Shown piece after piece: positions 27,092-33,932 of a DNA stretch of 48,919 nt. The stretch is from Opitutus sp. GAS368 (GTDB lineage Bacteria; Verrucomicrobiota; Verrucomicrobiia; Opitutales; Opitutaceae). The notes below the pieces were generated by a model that saw only the letters and a program-made list of their open reading frames with translations, ran no database searches and was not told the DNA's origin. A program made the translations under genes and the position numbers. Numbering within the stretch: position 1 is the stretch's first letter; the number at the start of each line of letters is the position of its first letter. The DNA lies in NCBI GenBank assembly GCA_945871005.1, contig CAMBUJ010000004.1:1-48919 (forward strand), given 5' to 3'.

Positions 27092-28306
27092 TTATTTTCC
27101 TTGGTAGTCAGAACTTGTCGTGAGTTCGCCGCTGCTGACGTTTATAAACCAAGCAGTGGCTCCGGCGGGAAGCGCAGCGGAGACACGCCAGTCCTTTTCA
27201 TTTTTAATCACGTCAGCAGGTGACTCGGTCCATTTGCGGTCCCCGGAAAAACCCGTATCCTTGGTGCTGATTAACACGGCTTTTTTGAGTCGTTTTGTAG
27301 AGGCAAACTTGATAACAACAGTGCGGCCTTCAAGTTTCGCGCTTGTTTGAACGCACCACGGTTTTCCTTCGCGCACGACACTTTCGGCAAAAGCATAGCT
27401 GTATGGAGGATTGTAGGCGGCCTGATGCGAATGACCCATGCCAGGGATGAGCGTAACCATGTGAGCGCCTGGAGCGCTGTGGTAACACGCGGCTTGGGCA
27501 TCGAGGGGGAAATGGCCATCCTGCGGCCACGAGTACCACAGCACGGGCATGCTCACCCGATCCATGCGCACCATCGGATCCCAGACCTTGCGGTAGAGAC
27601 TATTGGCAGACAAGGCACGGCCGTACTGATTATCACTGTCGAAAAGATGCCCGCAGCCATAGGTCGGAATCGCAAAGGCAAAACGCGAATCAATGCCGAT
27701 AACCGTGCTCGTGATCACCCCACCCCATGAAACCCCCATGACGCCGACTTTATTTGCGTCTACTTCGGGGAGCGAACGCAGCAATGAGTTGGCTAATATC
27801 GTGTCCGCCACCGCGTGGTACATCCACTGCTCATTGAGTGGTTTTTCCGAGTCGAAATAGATCCCAGAGCGCTTCGGACCCGGCCAGGCATGCTGTTGCC
27901 AATCCTCTGAACTGCTGGAATCTCGCCTATCGGTTTGTCCCTCCACGGCGATACTAATGGCCGCATAGCCCTGGTCATTCCACTTTTTCACCCATTCCTT
28001 GAATGCCGTACCGCCTCCCCCATGTACCAGCACCACACCCGGCACTTTGCCCTTGCTCTTCTTTGGCAAACCCAACCATGCAAAGACCTTGGTCGACTTA
28101 CGCTTGAACGGCAGGGCATCAAAGTAGATTGCCTTCAACCCACCCTCGCCCTCAAACCCCTCCGCTGGTTGGCTTGCGGGTGGCTCGGTGAGTTGGCCGA
28201 GTGCAACCACCTTTTGGCGCTCCTGGTCGAATTCGTCTGCTTGCAGATTAACCAGCGGCGCGAACAACAGAACGAGAAGAGATCTGAATATATATGTAGT
28301 CTTCAT
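27092..28306 (-). CDS. Exported alpha/beta-hydrolase, probable carbohydrate esterase
   Basis: Signal peptide (SLLVLLFAPLVNLQA), then a dienelactone-hydrolase/acetylxylan-esterase-like fold: oxyanion-hole segment VLVHGGGGTAF (about 93-102), nucleophile elbow GVMGVSWGGV with Ser near 193, a candidate acid Asp in WPQDGHFP near 263 and candidate catalytic His in GMGHSHQAAY near 292-294. A beta-rich C-terminal domain of about 90 residues follows. 404 aa. In this setting it probably removes acetyl or similar ester groups from the polysaccharide, but a peptidase-like activity cannot be excluded. It has its own regulon promoter (D). Confidence 0.82.
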   Translation of the reverse strand: MKTTYIFRSLLVLLFAPLVNLQADEFDQERQKVVALGQLTEPPASQPAEGFEGEGGLKAIYFDALPFKRKSTKVFAWLGLPKKSKGKVPGVVLVHGGGGTAFKEWVKKWNDQGYAAISIAVEGQTDRRDSSSSEDWQQHAWPGPKRSGIYFDSEKPLNEQWMYHAVADTILANSLLRSLPEVDANKVGVMGVSWGGVITSTVIGIDSRFAFAIPTYGCGHLFDSDNQYGRALSANSLYRKVWDPMVRMDRVSMPVLWYSWPQDGHFPLDAQAACYHSAPGAHMVTLIPGMGHSHQAAYNPPYSYAFAESVVREGKPWCVQTSAKLEGRTVVIKFASTKRLKKAVLISTKDTGFSGDRKWTESPADVIKNEKDWRVSAALPAGATAWFINVSSGELTTSSDYQGK

Positions 28307-28379
28307 TTCAAAAAGGGGGGAGTGACGATTCGGACCGTGAGTTAATGGACAATTCGTTTTAGGGGAAGGAACACGAGAG

Positions 28380-28428
28380 ATCCTAGCATTTTATCGGGGG
28401 GCGTGAACGCCCTCATTTTTGAGGGTAT
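28380..28428 (-). promoter_or_regulatory. Regulon promoter D (esterase, possibly ppdK)
   Basis: In gene sense CCCTCAAAAATGAGGG (28410-28425), a nearly perfect inverted repeat, is followed after 24 nt by TAGGAT (28385-28380). It is the only site with 24 instead of 23 nt. The implied leader is about 66 nt. Confidence 0.6.
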
Positions 28429-28546
28429 TACGGCACAATTGTGAATGGACTTTAGCGTTTTAGTAAAAAAACCCTAAAACTTAACCCGGCTCTACAACGC
28501 GTTATGTAATTCACGAGTCAAATTCCAGGTGTTCAGCAGCAAGCAA

Positions 28547-28602
28547 GTAGCGCAGACTTCCAGTCTGCTTTTTACCCTGAGCAGACTGGAAGTCTGCGCT
28601 AC
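28547..28602. repeat. Perfect 23-bp palindrome with 10-nt loop
   Basis: The arms 28547-28569 and 28580-28602 are exact reverse complements, built around GCAGACTTCCAGTCTGC and GCAGACTGGAAGTCTGC, with the loop TTTTACCCTG. It lies between two divergent genes, so it is not placed as a terminator. Confidence 0.8.
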
Positions 28603-28675
28603 TTTTCGAAACGTTACCTACGTGCTGTGCCCCAGCTCGTCCGCAAAGTGCCGCTAAAACAGCTTAGGCCATGAT
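28575..28675. repeat. Dispersed intergenic repeat, copy 1
   Basis: CCCTGAGCAGACTGGAAGTC and the ~60 bases after it recur with few differences at 33538-33597; weaker similarity (CAGCTTAG near the end) extends further in both copies. Copy 1 overlaps the right arm of the palindrome; copy 2 lacks the left arm. Confidence 0.65.
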
Positions 28676-28766
28676 ATTTACTGATTCCCCTAAATGGCAT
28701 TGTTCCCTGATTAGTAGGTGAGCTTGCTAAAAATGTTGGACCGGCGTTTTTCAACCGATATTGGCC

Positions 28767-28814
28767 AAGTCCTCATAAATAAGGATGCCGCACGGCGCGC
28801 AGGAGTGCTAATAT
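28767..28814 (+). promoter_or_regulatory. Regulon promoter E (FHS transporter)
   Basis: TCCTCATAAATAAGGA (28770-28785) is followed after 23 nt by TAATAT (28809-28814). The hexamer overlaps the first in-frame ATG of the transporter (28813). If the promoter is real, transcription begins near 28821 and translation must start at a later ATG (28837 or 28846). Confidence 0.6.
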
Positions 28815-30282
28815 GAGAACAGCACCGAAATCCACTATGAAACCCATGAATCCAGAATCCACACAAACCAAATGGGGGCAATTTATCCCGTTGGTCATCG
28901 TCTTCTTTTTCTGGGGCTTCGTCGCCGCAAGCAACGACATCCTGATCCCCGTCTTCAAGAAGGCGTTTGATTTGACGCAAGGTCAAAGCCAGATGGTTTC
29001 GCTCGCGTTCTATATTGCCTATACTGTGGGTTCGATCATCTATATGATCACTTCCTACTTACTAAAGGCGGACTTGGTTAATAAAATTGGCTATAAAAAC
29101 AGCCTGTGCATTGGTCTCGGCATCTCGGCACTGGGCACCCTATTGTTTTATCCGGCCGCCAACACCCACTCTTTCCCGTTGATGTTGTCCGGGTTGTTCA
29201 TAGTGGCACTGGGCTTCTCGCTTCAGCAAACCGTTGCCAACCCCCTTGCTATTGCGTTGGGGCCCATTTCCAATGGCTCGCAACGCTTAACTTTGGCGGG
29301 CGGCATCAATAATTTGGGCACAACGATAGGCCCATTGATTGTCAGTTTTGCCATTTTTGGCGGGAATGCCGGTGTTGATACCAATATCAGCATCGAAAGT
29401 GTTAAAATCCCCTACCTCTGGCTGGGGCTGGCCTTTGTTGCGGTTGCCATTTTTCTTAAATTTTCATCCCTTCCCGATCGACCCCAGTTGATCGAGGAAA
29501 TCGAAGTCTCTGGTCACCCCGTGCGCAGTTCCGCCTTAAAGTATCCGCAGCTCGTGTTGGGAATGATAGCTATTTTCCTCTATGTCGGCGTTGAGGTGTC
29601 CACCGCCAGTAACTTACCCGATTATATGGAGAAAAAACTGGGCTTCGAGCTTAAGGATATCGCTCCTTACATCTCCTTATATTGGGCTAGCTTGATGATC
29701 GGTCGTTGGACCGGCGCAGTCGAGGCGTTCACCCGTGACATGAGCCTGCAGAAGATCCTACGCTTTGTGGCGCCGTATTTGGCTTTCGCTACATTCTTGG
29801 CGGTTAATGCCATCGCTAAGCATGACCTGACTCCGTTCTATGTTTACGGTCTCGTTGTGCTCGTGCTCGTTGCCGCCGATATCGCCAGCAAGGGTAATCC
29901 CGCTCGCATGTTGTTCATATTTTCGATATTGGGTGCCTTGGCATTGATTATCGGCATGTTAAGCACCGGAATGGTAAGTGTGTATGCGCTAACCAGTGTA
30001 GGGTTGTTCTGCAGTACCCTGTGGCCGTGTATTTTCACACTCGCGGTGAGCGGTTTGGGCAAACACACCAGCCAAGGCAGCAGTTTTTTAATCATGATGA
30101 TCATGGGCGGCGGCTTAGTTAGCTGGGCACAAGGTGAAGTGTCTGGCATAACCGGCATCCAATATAGTTACGTGGTGGGCGTTGCCTGCTTTGCTTATTT
30201 GATTTTCTACGCCTGGAAAGTGAGTGGCATCTTGAAGAGCCACGGTATTGATTTTGATCGAAAAATCGCCGGCGGTCATTAA
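28813..30282 (+). CDS. FHS-family sugar transporter (MFS, FucP/GluP-like)
   Basis: Inner-membrane symporter with about 12 hydrophobic segments, beginning FIPLVIVFFFWGFVAASNDI, which matches the FucP/glucose-galactose-type transporters, and VANPLAIALGP in the first half. 489 aa. It differs clearly from the FucP-like protein at 15800-17155 and probably takes a different released sugar; the specificity is not readable. The ATG at 28813 has AGGAG seven bases upstream, but the predicted regulon promoter E would start transcription past it, so MKPMNPES (28837) may be the true start. It is divergent from the esterase gene, sharing a 506-bp intergenic region. Confidence 0.87.
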   Translation: MRTAPKSTMKPMNPESTQTKWGQFIPLVIVFFFWGFVAASNDILIPVFKKAFDLTQGQSQMVSLAFYIAYTVGSIIYMITSYLLKADLVNKIGYKNSLCIGLGISALGTLLFYPAANTHSFPLMLSGLFIVALGFSLQQTVANPLAIALGPISNGSQRLTLAGGINNLGTTIGPLIVSFAIFGGNAGVDTNISIESVKIPYLWLGLAFVAVAIFLKFSSLPDRPQLIEEIEVSGHPVRSSALKYPQLVLGMIAIFLYVGVEVSTASNLPDYMEKKLGFELKDIAPYISLYWASLMIGRWTGAVEAFTRDMSLQKILRFVAPYLAFATFLAVNAIAKHDLTPFYVYGLVVLVLVAADIASKGNPARMLFIFSILGALALIIGMLSTGMVSVYALTSVGLFCSTLWPCIFTLAVSGLGKHTSQGSSFLIMMIMGGGLVSWAQGEVSGITGIQYSYVVGVACFAYLIFYAWKVSGILKSHGIDFDRKIAGGH

Positions 30283-30415
30283 TTGATACGCCGATTTTCT
30301 GAAACCAGCGCGGCGAATGACGCGATTACATCAGTACCGATAGGGTGAAATAGTAGGGCAATCACTTTCAAAGAATCAGATTAACACTCCAAGCCAGTTT
30401 GATCGGTCTCGGACT
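30283..30415. other. Non-coding start of the 785-bp gap after the FHS transporter
   Basis: The gap runs from 30283 to 31067. This first part shows no gene or clear terminator. The rest of the gap is occupied by an inverted-repeat element (30416-30657), about 185 bp in which I see nothing, and a long imperfect hairpin (30842-31038). Confidence 0.4.
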
Positions 30416-30657
30416 CGAACCGTTAACCACTGATTAGCACTAATGGGCACTGATAAAGCTACGGAATGGACGATCGTTTAAGTTCATCAGCGCCGGTCTA
30501 TGATTGCTCGTATCAAGCTGAATTCGTTGCATCTAGGTAATCCATGAAGGCGGCAAACCTTAGAAGGCGGGGCAAAGCAAGGGCACCTGCTTTGCGGTTG
30601 GAGTGGTTTGCTTTTTTATCAGTGGCGATCAGTGCTCATCAGTGGTTAACCGGTTCG
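30416..30657. repeat. MITE-like element: inverted pair of 10-bp-phased repeats (CACTGAT type)
   Basis: The left end reads CGAACCGTTAACCACTGATT and continues in 10-base units (CACTGATTAG, CACTAATGGG, CACTGATAAA). The right end, on the minus strand, reads CGAACCGGTTAACCACTGAT with units CACTGATGAG, CACTGATCGC, CACTGATAAA. The arms are about 42-46 bp and the whole element 242 bp, with no coding capacity. A single-arm copy lies at 43616-43655. Confidence 0.65.
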
Positions 30658-30841
30658 TTGCCTTGTTCGACTGAGGCGACCCACTGAAACTGTCGAGGAA
30701 CCATAAATAGCCAGGTAAAATATTAGGCGCAAAGAACATGCGTAATCTCCAATCGACTTAAAAAGTCTGCGGTTCGGTGTTATAGCTGAGGGAAAGCCCA
30801 CCAATGTATCGCTATTTGTTTCCTTCGCCTATCCCTAGATT

Positions 30842-31038
30842 TTTAAACTAGAGCGTGTCTTTGAACTAAACCAGCCCAACGCTGAGGCTCTAAGAGTTAA
30901 GCGAGAAAGAGCACTGAGCCAGCGTTGCCCTCGGCAGCACGGTCCGCTGGCCAGCCTCTGCCTTGGTCGCCTTGGCCGCGCACTCTTTCTCGCTCACGCT
31001 GGGACGAGATCATTCCCAGACACGCCCTAAGTTTAAAC
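30842..31038. repeat. Long imperfect inverted repeat downstream of the PEP-CTERM gene
   Basis: The outer arms are TTTAAACTAGAGCGTGTCT on the plus strand and, read on the minus strand, TTTAAACTTAGGGCGTGTCT. Inner arms pair AAGCGAGAAAGAGCAC with GAGCGAGAAAGAGTGC. The ~197-bp element could be a MITE or a long structured RNA. It begins 30 nt beyond the stop codon of the PEP-CTERM gene, so it would form the 3' end of that transcript. Confidence 0.55.
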
Positions 31039-31067
31039 CCAGATACGCCGGGGCATCACAGTCGCAC

Positions 31068-32876
31068 TTAAGAGCGGCGACGGCGATGGACGGCGAAACC
31101 CAAGATGCCCAACCCGGCTAAAGCAGCGTAGGTGGCCGGCTCGGGGACGGCAGAGGCGGTAACCGACAAAACGCCATTACCTTGATCGAAGGAGTAGGTG
31201 TTCAAGCCATCGATGCCGGTCCAGATATCACCGGAGCGGGTCATAGCGGTGGCAGCAACCGAAACGTTGGCAAAGTCACCCGAGCTGCTGCCAAAGTCGA
31301 ACAGGTCGTAGGATTCCGTCTGGTTAATGTTGTAGCTGGTGAAGCTGACGATTTTCAGCGTGCCATTGAAGGTTATCTTACCACCTACGGTGATCTTGTC
31401 AAAGTCGGTGCCGGCCACCCCGTCATTGCCCGCCAACTCCATCGTGGTGGTGCTGGTGGCGTTGAGGGTCAGGTCGCTGGTGAAGGACAACACCCCGGGG
31501 CTATTGCCGGCGGCGAGGAACGCGCCGTTGGCGATGGTGGTGGCGCCACCGACCGTGCCCGAGCCGCTGAGGGTTGCGCCCGAGGCGACGGAAACTGCGC
31601 CAGTGGAGGCCGACTGATCGCCATTAATCAAAAGCATACCTCCACTCACGGTTGTCAGTCCCTTGTAGGTGTTGTCGCCGGCGAGAACCCAGGTGCCGGT
31701 ACCGCTCTTGGTAAGGGAGAGAACATTGTCGCTGTCGCCCACTCCACCGGTGTTGGAAATCACCCCGGCCATGGTGTTGGCCCCCGCGTTACTGCCCTCC
31801 AGCGTCAGCTTCTTGGCCACCCCAGCTGTCGTGGCGGTCTGGGAGGCAAACGCGCCGCCGAGCGTCAACGTGCCGGTGCCGGAGCTGACCACGATCGCTC
31901 CGCCGCCAGTCACGGCTCCGTTAATATCAATACTGCGATCGTCAGCATCGGCAGTGGCACTGCCGTTGTAAGTCAGGGTAGCGGTAAGGGCAACATTGCC
32001 CATCGCAATGTTGCCGGTGCCGTTGGAACCGATGCCGCTGTTGCCCAAACTCGCTACAGTCAGCCCACCGTTGAGGATACTAACTATACCCGTATAGGCG
32101 TTGGTTGTACTGCCGAAAGTTTGGGTGCCACCAGCGCTTTTATTGATATTAATTTTCCCCTTGGTTTCCAGGATGGCGCCTGAAAAACTGCCGCTAATAT
32201 TGCCAACAGACAGCGTAACAGCTGTGCCGGAGGTGTTCGCGACACTGCCTGCGCCATTCAAGCTCGTTTGGTTAGTATTGAACCCATTCATGTCCCACGT
32301 GGCTCCAGATCCAATTGTAACACTAGTTCCGTGTTGGCCCAGCGCCGTAGTACTGCCTGACTTAACCGTGCCTGCGTTGATACTGAATTTGTTAAACGTA
32401 TTGGCCCCGCTGAGCGTCAACGTGCCGCTGCCCGTCTTGGTGATCTGCGTACCCGCGGCTGCCGTGATGACGGAGCTAATGGTCGCGTCGGCGTTCGCCG
32501 CGATGTTACCGGCGGCACCAAAGGTCAGGGTACTTGCGCCCGATACGGTGTAACCCGCGGTATCAAACTGCAACCCACCCACGGTGATGCCCGTACCAAG
32601 CGTCACGGTGCCTGCCGTCCCGCCGAAGACAGCGGTGTCGTTATTGGCGTTAGTCCAAGCGGTGGCGCTGCCAGCCGTTGCCGCAGTGCTCCAGTTGGTT
32701 GTCGAGCTGTCCCACGTGCCGAGGCCGCCATCAGCTTCGGCGGTGCTATCCGTGCCGTCCCAGAATAAATTCGCAGCATGCGCGGGGATGATCGGGTTCA
32801 AGGTGAGTGCAAGGAGCGATGCGGCCAGCAGGTTAGGACTGGTGCGTGGAATCTTAATTGGCGATTTGGATTTCAT
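31068..32876 (-). CDS. PEP-CTERM surface protein with autotransporter-associated beta-strand repeats
   Basis: Predicted exported surface or matrix protein of 602 aa. A signal peptide (LLAASLLALTLNPIIPAHAA) leads into ANLFWDGTD and a series of beta-solenoid repeats with the GTGTLTLSGANT-type unit of the autotransporter-associated repeat family (for example TKSGTGTWVLAGDNTY). It ends in a PEP-CTERM sorting signal: VPEPATYAALAGLGILGF followed by HRRRR, which is normally recognised by exosortase. No exosortase is in the window. Residues 35 to about 412 are very similar, also at DNA level, to the giant protein at 46069. It has its own regulon promoter (F), linking this surface protein to the polysaccharide genes. 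Confidence 0.9.
   Translation of the reverse strand: MKSKSPIKIPRTSPNLLAASLLALTLNPIIPAHAANLFWDGTDSTAEADGGLGTWDSSTTNWSTAATAGSATAWTNANNDTAVFGGTAGTVTLGTGITVGGLQFDTAGYTVSGASTLTFGAAGNIAANADATISSVITAAAGTQITKTGSGTLTLSGANTFNKFSINAGTVKSGSTTALGQHGTSVTIGSGATWDMNGFNTNQTSLNGAGSVANTSGTAVTLSVGNISGSFSGAILETKGKININKSAGGTQTFGSTTNAYTGIVSILNGGLTVASLGNSGIGSNGTGNIAMGNVALTATLTYNGSATADADDRSIDINGAVTGGGAIVVSSGTGTLTLGGAFASQTATTAGVAKKLTLEGSNAGANTMAGVISNTGGVGDSDNVLSLTKSGTGTWVLAGDNTYKGLTTVSGGMLLINGDQSASTGAVSVASGATLSGSGTVGGATTIANGAFLAAGNSPGVLSFTSDLTLNATSTTTMELAGNDGVAGTDFDKITVGGKITFNGTLKIVSFTSYNINQTESYDLFDFGSSSGDFANVSVAATAMTRSGDIWTGIDGLNTYSFDQGNGVLSVTASAVPEPATYAALAGLGILGFAVHRRRRS
31640..32774 (-). repeat. Long inverted repeat, copy 1 (autotransporter-repeat paralogue)
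   Basis: About 1.1 kb of the PEP-CTERM gene is near-identical in long stretches to 46210-47355 on the opposite strand. For example both contain TTGCAGTTTGATAC and TTACACYGTATCGGGCGCA in the same context. The copies are 13.4 kb apart and face each other. Confidence 0.75.
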
Positions 32877-32931
32877 TGGTGTTATTTGCTGAAGTTAAGG
32901 AGCAGCCATGGCGACATTGCTGATCCAGTCT

Positions 32932-32979
32932 ATTAAACCCTATTTCACCAAACTGCGGCATCCTCATTTCTTAGGAGTG
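32932..32979 (-). promoter_or_regulatory. Regulon promoter F (PEP-CTERM protein)
   Basis: In gene sense TCCTAAGAAATGAGGA (32961-32976), then 23 nt, then TTTAAT (32937-32932). The implied start near 32925 leaves a leader of about 48 nt with AAGGAG further downstream at 32904-32899 (gene sense CTCCTT, so not a ribosome binding site for this gene). Confidence 0.6.
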
Positions 32980-33255
32980 CATCGAAATGGGGTCACCCAT
33001 TTTGGCCGATATTGAATGAGGGGACATCGGTTATTGCTTGAAGCAGAACACCAAACCTTATCAGGACGATCAGGTTTAAACATACGAGAAATCACCGTTT
33101 TTTCTTTCGTTCTGGTTTTGCCCCCGCCACCGAGTGTGCACCTCCGCAAGACTGGCTTCCCACCCTGTTAATCACCTAAAACATTAACAGACATCAGAAT
33201 TTAAAATCAAACACCCCGGTACCACCTTAAAACAAGGACCAACATCGATCTTGAT
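32980..33255. other. Non-coding part of the 1-kb gap between the PEP-CTERM gene and the next sulfatase
   Basis: The gap 32877-33932 separates two divergent genes. This part shows no gene. A 61-codon minus-strand frame (32964-33149) overlaps promoter F and is not protein-like. Downstream are an inverted repeat (33256-33345) and two dispersed repeats. Confidence 0.4.
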
Positions 33256-33345
33256 AACCGCGAAAAAACGCAGGGAACAAATATCAATACAGGTTTTTTT
33301 CTTTGCGCTCCCTGCGTTCTCTCGCGGCAAAACTGCCTTGGTTTT
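33256..33345. repeat. Short inverted-repeat element (CGCGAAAAAA/CGCAGGGAAC type)
   Basis: The left arm AACCGCGAAAAAACGCAGGG pairs with the right arm, which on the minus strand reads GCCGCGAGAGAACGCAGGG. About 90 bp in total. The units CGCGAAAAAA and CGCAGGGAAC are 10 bases each, following the same grammar as the other phased repeats. Confidence 0.5.
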
Positions 33346-33430
33346 ATTCAACACGTTAAATGCTACTGCCCAATCGTTTTGAGTGTGATCGGCAGTTTAT
33401 GTGGATAGGTTATTCCGAAACTAGGACACC

Positions 33431-33510
33431 GGATTTTTAACCGCGAAGTCGAACCAGAGTCTCGCGAAGCGAACCAACCGCAAAAGGCGCGAAAACACGC
33501 AAAACTCGCC
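33431..33510. repeat. Dispersed 10-bp-phased repeat (CGCGAAG type), copy 1
   Basis: GGATTTTTAACCGCGAAGTC followed by CGCGAAGCG, CGCAAAAGG and CGCGAAAACA words. The first ~40 bases recur at 45335-45375. Confidence 0.6.
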
Positions 33511-33537
33511 GGCGTATCAGGCAATCTCGCCCCGACA

Positions 33538-33660
33538 ACCCTGAGCAGAGTGGAAGTCTGCGCTATTTTTCGAACCGTTACTTACCTGCTTTGCCCGCGC
33601 ACCGCCGCATTGTGTCACCACCATCGCTGCGGAACTTCGAAGTTTCAGCTTAGAGCCGTC
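33538..33660. repeat. Dispersed intergenic repeat, copy 2
   Basis: The first 60 bases match 28575-28635 closely (CCTGAGCAGAGTGGAAGTCT here). The match weakens afterwards but both copies share a CAGCTTAG block. Both copies lie upstream of regulon promoters, though at different distances. Confidence 0.6.
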
Positions 33661-33858
33661 GTAGAAAGAAAACGACGTTGGCGCTTAATTTTAAACGGGA
33701 TTGTGCCGTAATAGGTTAAAACCGTTATGCCCATTCTTATCTTAATCAGAAGACTGTTCGCTCCTGAAAACCCTGCCTGTAAAAAACCCTTTCACCTTAA
33801 TATTAAACATTTTTGGCACAAATGAACTCATTACCTCGAGCCTACCCGCGAACGGCAG

Positions 33859-33906
33859 GCATCCCCATAAATGAGGATGCCACTTAGGCAGGGTTAAGTG
33901 TAGTAT
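33859..33906 (+). promoter_or_regulatory. Regulon promoter G (sulfatase 33933-35411)
   Basis: TCCCCATAAATGAGGA (33862-33877) inside a longer inverted repeat GCATCC...GGATGC, then 23 nt, then TAGTAT (33901-33906). The implied start near 33913 leaves a short leader of about 20 nt. Confidence 0.65.
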
Positions 33907-33932
33907 CTTGGCCCCCCACCGCACCCCAATCC

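Noticed and set aside
28547-28602. Rho-independent terminator
   Set aside because: The palindrome lies between divergent gene starts and is not followed by a T-run in the right place on either strand.
30416-30657. CRISPR-like array
   Set aside because: The repeated units are only 10 bases long and contiguous, without spacers, and the ends are inverted to each other; no cas gene is present.
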